A DNA stretch of 64,000 nt, taken from Campylobacterales bacterium. Lineage in GTDB: Bacteria; Campylobacterota; Campylobacteria; Campylobacterales; QNZT01. Below the pieces are notes generated by a model. The model made no database searches. It worked only from the letters and a program-made list of their open reading frames with translations, and was not told where the DNA came from. The stretch lies in the NCBI GenBank assembly GCA_027023405.1, contig JALVVN010000038.1, positions 83,333-147,332 of the forward strand, in the 5' to 3' direction. Shown here in pieces: positions 9,798-18,499 of the stretch; the first letter of the stretch is position 1; the number at the start of each line of letters is the position of its first letter. Both the position numbers and the translations under genes were made by a program.

Positions 9798-11283
9798 CCA
9801 TTCACGCTGGTGGAGTGGGATTGGTGTCGTAATCTTGGTAACGATCGCGACACTCATTTACTTGCCCAAATTGGAAGTAGAGAGATACCTTGAACAGATT
9901 CCTACTTCTCTTACGGTTGGTATGCTGACCCTGTTCTTTGGGCTCTTTTTTTACCTCTTTTTTCTCTCTCCCTCAACATCGGATCGAGAGAGCGTCTATG
10001 CGAAGGATCGCATCGATAATGATTCAATGCAGATGGAGCGCATTGCTCCTGTGACTCCCTCAGTGACTTTTGATGATCTAGCCGGAATTGATGAGATCAA
10101 ATCGGATCTTTATGAGATGGTCGATTTTTTAAATCATCCTCAAAAATATCGAAAGTTTGGTATTACACTCCCCAAAGGGGTACTCTTGATCGGACCTCCG
10201 GGTGTGGGAAAGACACAGATAGCCAAAGCGATTGCAGGAGAATCAAAACTTCCTCTCTTTTATCAAAGCGGTGCGGCATTTGTGCAGATCTATGTCGGAA
10301 TGGGAGCCAAGCGGGTGAGAGAGCTGTTTGCCGAGGCGAAAAAGGTAGCACCGGCGATTATCTTTATCGATGAGATCGATGCAGTCGGTAAACAGCGTGT
10401 GCATACGAGTCACAATGATGAGCGAGAGGCGACCCTCAATCAACTCTTGATTGAGATGGACGGTTATGATGCGGATAGTTCCATTTTGGTCATCGGCGCG
10501 ACCAATCATTATGAAGGATTGGATGATGCGCTTTTGAGGGCAGGGCGCTTTGATCGGCGGGTCTTTGTGCCACTACCAAATCCCGCAGATAGAGAAGCTA
10601 TTTTGGCGCTACTTTTAAAAGAGAAATCGCATCAACTTGATCTGTCAAAACTGGCAAAGTGGAGTGTCGGATTTTCGGGTGCGATGCTACGCACTTGGGT
10701 GAATGAAGCGGCACTACATGCTCTAAAGAGAGAGGCAAAGGCGATCGATGAGAGTGATTTTTCCGCTGTGAGGGAGAGGGTTGTCGATGGAAAATGGCAT
10801 GCACCGAGCTTGGATGAGATGCAGAAAGAGGTATTAGCTCTCTATCAATCAGCCAAAGTAGTAACAGCTGTCAATGAGAAAATATCATTTGATAAAATTT
10901 CTCTTTTGAGTGAGAATTTTGATTTGACTGAACAGGAGATTGAGAGTAGGGGAGTGCTCTTTTCAAAATTGAAACTCTATTTGAGTGGGCTCTGTGCTTT
11001 GGAGCAGTGGTACCGCGAGAGTTATAGTTTTGTCAAGCATGATCTTGCGGTAGCCAAAAAACTTGCTCAGAGGATGAGTCACGACTATGCGATGTGTGAA
11101 GAGAGTCCGTGGGATGCTTCAGGGACACAGATGCTCTTAGATGAAGCCAAAGCGTCTGCTTTGGAGTTTGTAAAGCAGGAGAAGGGATTAATTCAGGTAG
11201 TGGCAACAGCACTATTTGAAGAGGAGTCACTCTCTTATGATCGTGTGGTTCAAATTATCGCTGAAGAGAAGAGAAAAGATTGA
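9751..11283 (+). CDS. FtsH-like membrane AAA+ ATPase with degenerate protease domain
   Basis: Two N-terminal TM segments, Walker A GPPGVGKT, Walker B IIFIDEIDAVG, SRH region LLRAGRFDRRV. No HExxH in the C-terminal region. Confidence 0.88.
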   Translation: MRDLRHDRRGILQRSSHSRWWSGIGVVILVTIATLIYLPKLEVERYLEQIPTSLTVGMLTLFFGLFFYLFFLSPSTSDRESVYAKDRIDNDSMQMERIAPVTPSVTFDDLAGIDEIKSDLYEMVDFLNHPQKYRKFGITLPKGVLLIGPPGVGKTQIAKAIAGESKLPLFYQSGAAFVQIYVGMGAKRVRELFAEAKKVAPAIIFIDEIDAVGKQRVHTSHNDEREATLNQLLIEMDGYDADSSILVIGATNHYEGLDDALLRAGRFDRRVFVPLPNPADREAILALLLKEKSHQLDLSKLAKWSVGFSGAMLRTWVNEAALHALKREAKAIDESDFSAVRERVVDGKWHAPSLDEMQKEVLALYQSAKVVTAVNEKISFDKISLLSENFDLTEQEIESRGVLFSKLKLYLSGLCALEQWYRESYSFVKHDLAVAKKLAQRMSHDYAMCEESPWDASGTQMLLDEAKASALEFVKQEKGLIQVVATALFEEESLSYDRVVQIIAEEKRKD

Positions 11284-11795
11284 AGTACTTTAGCGGTTTT
11301 ATGCTTCAAAATGAGTCATCGCTCTTTGAGGAGATTTGTACGCAATGTGGGGAGTATAGTATGGTCGGTTTTAGTCGCGGTGCGATAGATGCGATTGAGT
11401 ATCTGCAAGGATGTGATGATCGTGTGGATGTGCTTGTGTTGATCTCACCCGCTTTTTTTGAGGATCGAGATGAGGCATTTAAACAATCACAGCTTGAAGT
11501 CTTTGCCAAAGATAAAAATGCTTATGCCAAAGCTTTTTATCGAAATATCGCCTCTCCATCACGCCTAGATCTCAGTGCCTACAAAAAAGATGAAGGAATT
11601 GAAGCATTAATGCGACTGCTCTATTATCGTTATGATAGTACACAACTACAAAAGATACGCGATAGCGGTACCCATATAGAGGTTCATTTAGGTGGTCGTG
11701 ATCGTATTATTCATAGCGATGTTGCGGGAAAATATTTTGAACAATTCGCAACAGTTTATTACTACAAAGAAAGGGGACATTTACTCAATGGATAG
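11280..11795 (+). CDS. bioV: BioV-like alpha/beta hydrolase (putative pimeloyl-ACP methyl ester esterase)
   Basis: MKYFSGFMLQNESSLFEEI...VGFSRGAIDAIEYL (GFSRG nucleophile elbow), GGRDRIIH, ERGHLLNG. TTG start overlaps the upstream TGA. Confidence 0.65.
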   Translation: MKYFSGFMLQNESSLFEEICTQCGEYSMVGFSRGAIDAIEYLQGCDDRVDVLVLISPAFFEDRDEAFKQSQLEVFAKDKNAYAKAFYRNIASPSRLDLSAYKKDEGIEALMRLLYYRYDSTQLQKIRDSGTHIEVHLGGRDRIIHSDVAGKYFEQFATVYYYKERGHLLNG

Positions 11796-12318
11796 ATTAA
11801 AGTTAGGTATCATTACCGCGTCAGATCGTGCAAGTAGCGGGGTCTATGAAGATATATCGGGTAGGGCGATCATGGAGACTCTCAAGGAGTATCTGAAAAA
11901 TGATATAGAGGAACTTTATCGCTGTATTCCTGATGAGCAAGCGATGATTGAGCAAACGATGATAGAGTTGGAGGAGGCGGGGTGTAGTCTCATCGTCACG
12001 ACCGGTGGTACGGGACCGGCTCCTAGAGATGTGACTCCCGAAGCGACCGAAAATGTGTGTCAGAAGATGTTACCCGGATTTGGGGAGCTGATGCGAAGTG
12101 TCAGTCTCCAATATGTACCCACTGCGATCCTCTCGAGGCAGAGTGCCGGTATCCGAAATAGGGCGCTTATTATTAATCTCCCCGGTAAACCAAAATCGAT
12201 ACGAGAGTGTCTCGATGCCGTTTTTCCGGCAGTACCCTACTGTATCGATCTCATCGGTGGAGCCTATTTAGAGTGCGATGAAAGCGTAATGAAAGCTTTT
12301 CGACCCAAAAGTAAATAG
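11788..12318 (+). CDS. mog: MogA/MoaB family molybdopterin adenylyltransferase
   Basis: LGIITASDRASSGVYEDISG, IVTTGGTGPAPRDVTPEAT, NLPGKPKSIRECL. Start ATG 11788. Confidence 0.93.
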   Translation: MDRLKLGIITASDRASSGVYEDISGRAIMETLKEYLKNDIEELYRCIPDEQAMIEQTMIELEEAGCSLIVTTGGTGPAPRDVTPEATENVCQKMLPGFGELMRSVSLQYVPTAILSRQSAGIRNRALIINLPGKPKSIRECLDAVFPAVPYCIDLIGGAYLECDESVMKAFRPKSK

Positions 12319-12327
12319 AAATTGTAT

Positions 12328-12333
12328 TATAAT
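12328..12333 (+). promoter_or_regulatory. Putative -10 box (TATAAT) upstream of the LysM/BON gene
   Basis: GTATTATAATAG 34 bp before the ATG; AAAGGAG SD follows. Confidence 0.45.
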
Positions 12334-12366
12334 AGAGATCAAATTTCATAATAAAGGAGAAAAAGA

Positions 12367-12810
12367 ATGGGATTTTTTGATTTTATCAAAGATGCTGGTA
12401 AGAAGATCTTGGGTAAAGGTGATGACAATGAGGCAGTCAAAAAGGAGATAGAGGCACATCAGGAGACAATGCCGATAGATAATTTGGATGTGGTCGTTGA
12501 CGGTGATACAGTGGTGTTAAAAGGTACTGCTAAAACAGCGGCAGATAAAGCCAAAGCTGCATTGATCGCAGGAAACATTGAGGGAATTGCGAAAGTCGAT
12601 GCTGAAGCATTGGAGACACAAGAGCCATCTGTGATTGATGATATCTTTTATGAGATCCAAAAAGGTGATACTTTGTGGAAAGTTGCTGAAATTTACTACA
12701 AAGACGGCTCTCGCTATCCTGAGATTTTCGAAGCCAATCGCGAAGTGATCAAAGATCCTGATCTTATCTATCCGGGACAAATGATTCGTATTCCAAATTT
12801 TGTCGCTTAA
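12367..12810 (+). CDS. BON + LysM domain protein (Kbp/YgaU-like)
   Basis: BON-like VVVDGDTVVLKGTAKTAADKAKA and C-terminal LysM YEIQKGDTLWKVAEIYY...PDLIYPGQMIRIP. Confidence 0.9.
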   Translation: MGFFDFIKDAGKKILGKGDDNEAVKKEIEAHQETMPIDNLDVVVDGDTVVLKGTAKTAADKAKAALIAGNIEGIAKVDAEALETQEPSVIDDIFYEIQKGDTLWKVAEIYYKDGSRYPEIFEANREVIKDPDLIYPGQMIRIPNFVA

Positions 12811-12827
12811 ATTATATCATATATCTT

Positions 12828-12851
12828 CGACTCCCTCTTTATGGGGAGTCG
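12828..12851 (+). terminator. Hairpin terminator candidate after the LysM gene
   Basis: CGACTCCC-TCTTTATG-GGGAGTCG inverted repeat; only a modest T-run follows. Confidence 0.5.
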
Positions 12852-13034
12852 CGTTTCTATCATTAATAATCAAAGTAACACTCCAGTAACACTATCCTCC
12901 TCTTATTCTTATAAGGAATATCAGGAATAAAATATTATAGAGAATATATATTATGTTAACCAATTAAACCAAATTTAAACAAAACCTTTTTACACCATCT
13001 ACTCCCATATTTTACGAGCAGATGGTTTTGTGCT

Positions 13035-13703
13035 CTAGTTTGTAAAGTAGTATTTTCCTGAAGTGTAATCACTTACATCATTGGCTCTTTTTTCTGGGCT
13101 TGAACCGTCATTTGTTGCCGTAGGTTTGGCGATACCCATTTTTATCTCACTTTTTGACGCATCTCCGGAAGCGACAATTGTGGTATAAAATGTTTGAGTG
13201 ATATCATTTCCTAACATATGATTTGGTATTTTATCTACAATATCATCACCATGATCAAACTTTAAATTTACCTCAAGTGCCTTCCCTCCGTTGATCGTAT
13301 CTCCCGTCGTTAAACTATAGTAAGAGAGAAGCATCTCTGTTTCGTCACCGGTACATTGTGGATTATCATACTCTTTATACTGAAATTGCACAGTAGATCC
13401 GTAACTAATTTGGGAAATGACTTTACCCCTCCCGTCACCGGTAGGTAAACAACTCGTTTTTTGTTCACCAGTCACTAGTTTACGAGCAAGTCCTAAATAG
13501 TTTTTCAAAGGCTCAATATCATCAATACCATTTACCGCCTGCGTAGAGCTACCGTCATTATGACTTGCATTACTATTCCCATTTTGATTGATACTATTCT
13601 CATTTCCACTTGAGCCTTGACTACCGCCGTCACCTCCGCCACCACATCCAAGCAGTGTCAATACGGAAATCGCAACAAGACTTAATTTTAAGTGATTTAA
13701 CAT
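13035..13703 (-). CDS. Hypothetical lipoprotein
   Basis: Signal peptide with lipobox LTLLGCGGGG and Gly/Ser/Asn-rich linker; no recognised domain. Confidence 0.65.
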   Translation of the reverse strand: MLNHLKLSLVAISVLTLLGCGGGGDGGSQGSSGNENSINQNGNSNASHNDGSSTQAVNGIDDIEPLKNYLGLARKLVTGEQKTSCLPTGDGRGKVISQISYGSTVQFQYKEYDNPQCTGDETEMLLSYYSLTTGDTINGGKALEVNLKFDHGDDIVDKIPNHMLGNDITQTFYTTIVASGDASKSEIKMGIAKPTATNDGSSPEKRANDVSDYTSGKYYFTN

Positions 13704-13759
13704 AGATATCCTTTATGTTTTTTGAGATGAAATTATACAAGAAAGGAATAAAATTAAAC

Positions 13760-15094
13760 TTATTTCCCCAAACAAAAGTTTCCAAACATTTGATCGAGTA
13801 TCTCATCTCGTTCAAAGGGTTTGGTGAGGGAGGAAATGGCTTCGATAGCTTCGTTGATCTCGTAGGCGAAGAGTTCGATTTCGCCCTCCTCTAGTTGTAT
13901 TTTTGCTCTTTTGAGTGCGTCGGATGCCTGTTGTGTGGCGTCTATTTGGCGCTGGTTGATGAGGATGAGATCATCTTCAAAGGATTGTGTATCGAGATAG
14001 GCTTGAAGTGCCGTGATGAGCGGGGCAGTGTCATCTTTGGAGAGAAGGATCGGATGGTAGGCTTGTAGGATATTAGGATCGAGTTTTGGAGGGAGATCGG
14101 CTTTGTTTTCGATGATGATACAGGTTTTTTCCTCTTTGTAGCGATTGATAAGAGAGAGAATGGTCTCATCATCCTCATCAAACGCCCTACTTCGGTCAAA
14201 AAGTGCCAAGACGATTTCACTCTCCTCGATCGCCTGAATACTTCGCTCAATGCCGATCTTCTCGATCTGCTCCCCACTCTCTCGAATACCGGCGGTATCG
14301 ACGATCTTGACTAGATGCGTACCGATTCTGATCTCCTCTTCGATGGTATCCCGCGTCGTACCGGCGAGATCGGAGGTGATGGCACGATCGTAGCAAAGTA
14401 GTGCATTGAGTAGTGAGCTTTTTCCGACATTGGGTTTGCCAATGATGCAGATACGAAAGCCCTCTAGCAGACCTCTTCGTCGTCTGCTTGCCTCTACACT
14501 TTTGTCTAGCAAGGCGATATTTTCTTGTAGCATTGCATCTATTCGCTCAAGGAGTTTGGGATCGAGATCCTCTTCCGCATAGTCGATCCCTACTTCGACA
14601 AAGGCAAGTGTCTCGACAAGTTCCTCTCGTAGTTTGTGGATAAATTGACCCAGATTACCCTTGAGTTGCTTGGCGAGGATTTTAACGCTATCTTCACTTT
14701 TACTCTCAATCATTGCTGCGATGGCTTCTGCTTGGGCAATGTCAATTTTACCGTTGAGTACGGCGCGCTTGCTAAATTCACCCGGTTGTGCGAGTCGTGC
14801 ACCGTGAATCATACAAGCATCAACAATCATTTGGGCGATCATCTGTCCGCCGTGGGTTTGAAACTCCACGATACACTCTCCAGTGAAGCTCTTTGGCGAT
14901 TGAAAATAGATCACGATCGCCTCATCGATGAGTGTATTGTCATGATAGAGAGCTGTGAGAGTAGCGGTACGAGGGATGAGTTTTTCTCGTCGGGTGATTT
15001 TTTGAGCAATTTGGAGTGCTAGAGAACCGCTCAATCGCACGATAGCGATTCCCCCTACTCCGTGTGGTGTGGCAATAGCGACAATGGTATCTAT
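13760..15094 (-). CDS. mnmE: tRNA uridine-5-carboxymethylaminomethyl modification GTPase MnmE (proposed ATA start)
   Basis: GTPase motifs GKPNVGKSSLLN, TTRDTIEEE, DTAG, ENKADL; C-terminal FGNFCLGK. The conserved N-terminus DTIVAIATPHGVGGIAIVRLSG lies upstream of the GTG used in the track. Confidence 0.93.
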   Translation of the reverse strand: MDTIVAIATPHGVGGIAIVRLSGSLALQIAQKITRREKLIPRTATLTALYHDNTLIDEAIVIYFQSPKSFTGECIVEFQTHGGQMIAQMIVDACMIHGARLAQPGEFSKRAVLNGKIDIAQAEAIAAMIESKSEDSVKILAKQLKGNLGQFIHKLREELVETLAFVEVGIDYAEEDLDPKLLERIDAMLQENIALLDKSVEASRRRRGLLEGFRICIIGKPNVGKSSLLNALLCYDRAITSDLAGTTRDTIEEEIRIGTHLVKIVDTAGIRESGEQIEKIGIERSIQAIEESEIVLALFDRSRAFDEDDETILSLINRYKEEKTCIIIENKADLPPKLDPNILQAYHPILLSKDDTAPLITALQAYLDTQSFEDDLILINQRQIDATQQASDALKRAKIQLEEGEIELFAYEINEAIEAISSLTKPFERDEILDQMFGNFCLGK

Positions 15095-15768
15095 CGATCC
15101 TCTCCATAGCGCTCTGCGACGATCACCTTTTTTCTACCGTCTTTGAGCGATTTGATAGCGACATATTTATCAGGATAACGCGCTCTGAGTTTTTGGAGTG
15201 CGATCTTGACCAAGATGCCGTCAAGCGGTTTGGTGTGTGCATATCCTTGAGCTTCGACGCGCTCTTCAACCTCCTGGAGGTAGTGCTCAATCATCTCCTC
15301 TTGGTTTTTTAAAAAGGAGCCGATCTCAAGTGAGATATTTTTTTGATACTTTATCTTGATCCAGTTGTGAAGCATATAGGAGAGTGCTTTGTATCGATAC
15401 CCCTCTTTACCGATCAGCAGTGCTGCATCTTTACCGTCAAGTTTGATGTAGATTGTATCATCTTGCAAAGAGAGTTCGACGAGTGATATCTCAAAACAGC
15501 TATCATTCAAAAGTGATATGATCCCCTTTTTGATCGCATTAAGAGAAGAATCCTCTTTGCTTGTCTCACTTTTTTCAACCTCATTTTTGGGTGGTTGAAC
15601 ACCCCGCTTCGCATCTGCGGTGATGATCGCCTCTTTTTTAAAGAGCCCCAAAAAGCCTCTACTTGGTGCTTGAATAATCTCTACATCGAGATCGACGACA
15701 GAGAGTCCTAACTCTTTCGAGGCTTTGGTGTAAGCCTCTTCTAAACTATCTGCTGTAATTCGAATCAT
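15091..15768 (-). CDS. jag: Jag/KhpB-type RNA-binding protein (Jag-N, KH, R3H)
   Basis: ASKELGLSVVDLDVEIIQAPSRGFLGLFKKEAII, KH region LIGKEGYRYKALSYM. Adjacent to yidC. Confidence 0.88.
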   Translation of the reverse strand: MIRITADSLEEAYTKASKELGLSVVDLDVEIIQAPSRGFLGLFKKEAIITADAKRGVQPPKNEVEKSETSKEDSSLNAIKKGIISLLNDSCFEISLVELSLQDDTIYIKLDGKDAALLIGKEGYRYKALSYMLHNWIKIKYQKNISLEIGSFLKNQEEMIEHYLQEVEERVEAQGYAHTKPLDGILVKIALQKLRARYPDKYVAIKSLKDGRKKVIVAERYGEDR

Positions 15769-17372
15769 GCTTTGATTTTCTCTTTCTCAAAAAGTTTATT
15801 GACATAGTATTGTTGGGCAACGCTAAAGAGGTTATTGACAAACCAGTAAAGCGTCAAACCGGCAGGAAATGTTACAAAGAAGAAGGTAAAAATAAGCGGT
15901 AAAAACTTCATGATCTTCTCTTGCATCGGATCAGTAAAATTGTTAGGTGTAAGATGTTGTTGCCAAAACATCGTTGCTCCCATCAAGATCGGCAGGATAA
16001 AATAGGGATCCATCACGGAGAGATCGTGAATCCATCCGATCCACGGTGCATGTTTGAGCTCAACGGTATTCAGAAGCACACGATAGATGGCAAAAAAGAT
16101 AGGGATTTGCAGAAGCATCGGTAGACATCCGCCCATTGGATTGGCACCGTGCTTTTTGTAGAGTTCCATCATTTTTGCATTCATCTTTTGTGGTTCACTC
16201 TTATATTTTTCTCGAATTTCTTTGACTTTAGGGCTGAGTGCTTTCATTTTGTTCATACTAACCATTCCCTTGTAGGTGAGTGGATAGAGAAGTAATCGAA
16301 GTAAAATCGTGATAATCACAATCGCCCATCCCCAGTTTCCTACAACATGATAGATTGCTTTAAGCGCACTAAAAAGCGGTTTGGAGATAAAAGTGAAAAA
16401 ACCGTATTCAATCACCTCAGTCAAATGTGGATCGATAGCAGCAAGCGTGTCATACTCTTTTGGACCGATGTAGCCCTCAAGCTTCATTGCTTGTGAACCT
16501 TTGACAAACGGTAGAGGATTCTCCTCTTTGTCTCGGTCAATGACGACATTGAAACCCTGATCAAAGTTATAAAAGACACTACTGAAATATTTATTGGATG
16601 AAGCGACAATTTTTGCTCCGGGGAAACTCTCCCCTCCTTTGGCTTTACCGTCATCGATCATCTCTCTTTTCCCGTCAGCTTTCTCAATCAAAACTCCGTT
16701 AAAGGTGTAGCGATCGGTGTCTATGGTAGGTCGTGAACCGTTGGTAATGTAGTACTCTTGCGGATTGGTGAGTGAGACCTCTACATCGTAATTTCCGAGC
16801 TTGTGAAAGGTGATTTTTTTGGTAACGGTGGTTTTACTCAACTTTTGTGTGAGGGTCAAGGTGGCGGTACCGTTGTCAGAAACGGTGATCTCATCTTTAT
16901 CTGCTGTATACGGAGTAGAAAACGCCTCTTGATTGAGTTGCGGATCACTAAAACGAACCTCTAAAGGCAATAGCGTATTCTCTTTTGAGATAATAACCGG
17001 GAAAGTACCGTCCGCTTCAAGAAATTTTTTCTCTTTAAACTCAAAGTGCTCGACTCTCCCTAGCGCATCGATTTTTGCCATAAATTTCTCTGCATGAATG
17101 GTAGAGATGACCTTTGTCGAGGTAGCACTTTTCGTATCAGCCGATGCGGGTGATGCGAGTCTGTTCGAGACTTGTGACGATGCCATACTCGGTGTTTGTG
17201 CATGTGGTGCAGCATGTAAAGTTGTGGCGCTCGTAGCGGATTGCGTAATTTGAGTGGTTTGTGCGGTTTGATTCAGATCAGCATATTGCGGTTTTGGCAT
17301 AAAGGCTTCGTAGACTATGAAAAAGAGTACACTTAGCACCATTGCTAAGATCATTCGTTGCTGTTGTGACAT
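15765..17372 (-). CDS. yidC: Membrane protein insertase YidC
   Basis: MSQQQRMILAMVLSVLFFIVYEAFMP, LRLLLYPLTYKGMVSMNKMKALSPKVKEIREKYK, GGCLPMLLQIPIFFAIYRVL. Confidence 0.96.
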   Translation of the reverse strand: MSQQQRMILAMVLSVLFFIVYEAFMPKPQYADLNQTAQTTQITQSATSATTLHAAPHAQTPSMASSQVSNRLASPASADTKSATSTKVISTIHAEKFMAKIDALGRVEHFEFKEKKFLEADGTFPVIISKENTLLPLEVRFSDPQLNQEAFSTPYTADKDEITVSDNGTATLTLTQKLSKTTVTKKITFHKLGNYDVEVSLTNPQEYYITNGSRPTIDTDRYTFNGVLIEKADGKREMIDDGKAKGGESFPGAKIVASSNKYFSSVFYNFDQGFNVVIDRDKEENPLPFVKGSQAMKLEGYIGPKEYDTLAAIDPHLTEVIEYGFFTFISKPLFSALKAIYHVVGNWGWAIVIITILLRLLLYPLTYKGMVSMNKMKALSPKVKEIREKYKSEPQKMNAKMMELYKKHGANPMGGCLPMLLQIPIFFAIYRVLLNTVELKHAPWIGWIHDLSVMDPYFILPILMGATMFWQQHLTPNNFTDPMQEKIMKFLPLIFTFFFVTFPAGLTLYWFVNNLFSVAQQYYVNKLFEKEKIKA

Positions 17373-17373
17373 A

Positions 17374-17727
17374 TTATCTATCAAAATTGTTTCCTTTGAA
17401 TCGTTTGATGAGGAGGAATCGAGACTCATCCTTTGGAATAAGAAAGTATTTTACATCAAGAAGCTTTTTGTCTTGATTAGGCAGGCAAAGAGGATTTTTT
17501 TTTAAGTCTCTTTTTACAATCGGATAGTCAAAACCACCCTCAAAGAGTGTATTGCAAGTGAGTATGCGTTTGAGTGTCAAAAGGGAGGCTTTCACGACTC
17601 CGTTATTTTCAAATTGCCACTTGCTATACTCGGAACAGGTGGGGTAGTAGCGACAACTACCTGGAGTGAGTGGACTAATATATCGCTGATAGAGGAAGAG
17701 TAGCTTCAAAAAAAATTTTTTGATCAC
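17374..17727 (-). CDS. yidD: Membrane protein insertion efficiency factor YidD
   Basis: FLYQRYISPLTPGSCRYYPTCSEYSKWQFENNG; GTG start overlapping the rnpA stop. Confidence 0.92.
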   Translation of the reverse strand: MIKKFFLKLLFLYQRYISPLTPGSCRYYPTCSEYSKWQFENNGVVKASLLTLKRILTCNTLFEGGFDYPIVKRDLKKNPLCLPNQDKKLLDVKYFLIPKDESRFLLIKRFKGNNFDR

Positions 17728-18062
17728 CTGGTGAGTGCTCCCACATTTTTGAGTGCATAATCAAACGATCGTTCAAGCTTATCAAAGGAGATGGTTAGTA
17801 TCTCTTTTTTGGCTACCAAGATGTAGGAGCCTTGAGTGAATTGCGCTTGTCTCTTTAAAAAGAGTGCGCGCATGCGCCGTTTTGCAAAATTTCTCTCAAC
17901 GGCATTCCCTACTTTTTTACTTGCTGTAAAGCCGACTTTATGCTTATTTGAGGGCTGAAAAAAGAGTAGGAATGCATTGGTATGACACTTGTTTGCACGG
18001 TTATAGAGTCGTGCAAACTCGCGAGTGGATTTGAGTGTCGTGTAGTGCTTTAGACGGCTAAT
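17724..18062 (-). CDS. rnpA: Ribonuclease P protein component (not in ORF track; proposed ATT start)
   Basis: Manual translation: [72 protein letters not shown]...[11 protein letters not shown]. Contains the RnpA signature GNAVxRNxxKRRxR and lies between rpmH and yidD. Confidence 0.9.
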   Translation of the reverse strand: MSRLKHYTTLKSTREFARLYNRANKCHTNAFLLFFQPSNKHKVGFTASKKVGNAVERNFAKRRMRALFLKRQAQFTQGSYILVAKKEILTISFDKLERSFDYALKNVGALTR

Positions 18063-18184
18063 CTCTTTCTACCTTTTGCGCGTCTTGCTTTGATCACTCT
18101 TCGTCCGTTTTTGGTTTTCATTCGAGCGCGAAAACCGTGTGTGCGTTTTCGTGGTGTGTTGTGCGGTTGATAGGTTCTTTTCAT
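18050..18184 (-). CDS. rpmH: 50S ribosomal protein L34
   Basis: Manual translation: [44 protein letters not shown] (44 aa). Below the size cut-off of the ORF track. Confidence 0.97.
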   Translation of the reverse strand: MKRTYQPHNTPRKRTHGFRARMKTKNGRRVIKARRAKGRKRLAV

Positions 18185-18261
18185 AATCTCATCCTTCTTT
18201 CTCTTAAATAGTCGCGAATAGTACTCAAAATTGGCTTAAGAAAAGCTCAAACGGTACAACG

Positions 18262-18495
18262 CTATCCGTGCATCTCTTTGGCAAGTTTCAGCGCATCTAT
18301 CAAATCATCAAGATTTGCGTAAGGTATATGTGCCTTCCAGTCAGGTTCACTACTGTCTCCCTTGAGGGAAATGCCGATACTGACGACCGGATCACTATCC
18401 TCTCCATAAGGCTCTTGAAGATGTGATACAGAGATTGTACCCGTTTTCGTACCTGCTAATTTGAAAGTTTTTAATACTTTTGATTGTTTACTCAT
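18262..18495 (-). CDS. Hypothetical protein (77 aa)
   Basis: MSKQSKVLKTFKLAGTKTGTISVSHLQEPYGEDSDPVVSIGISLKGD...; SD-like AAAAAAGGATAA upstream; fills the gap upstream of rpmH. Confidence 0.7.
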   Translation of the reverse strand: MSKQSKVLKTFKLAGTKTGTISVSHLQEPYGEDSDPVVSIGISLKGDSSEPDWKAHIPYANLDDLIDALKLAKEMHG

Positions 18496-18499
18496 ATTG

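Noticed and set aside
15038-15040. GTG start for mnmE as given in the ORF track
   Set aside because: It deletes the conserved DTIVAIATPHGVGGIAIV segment present in frame directly upstream.
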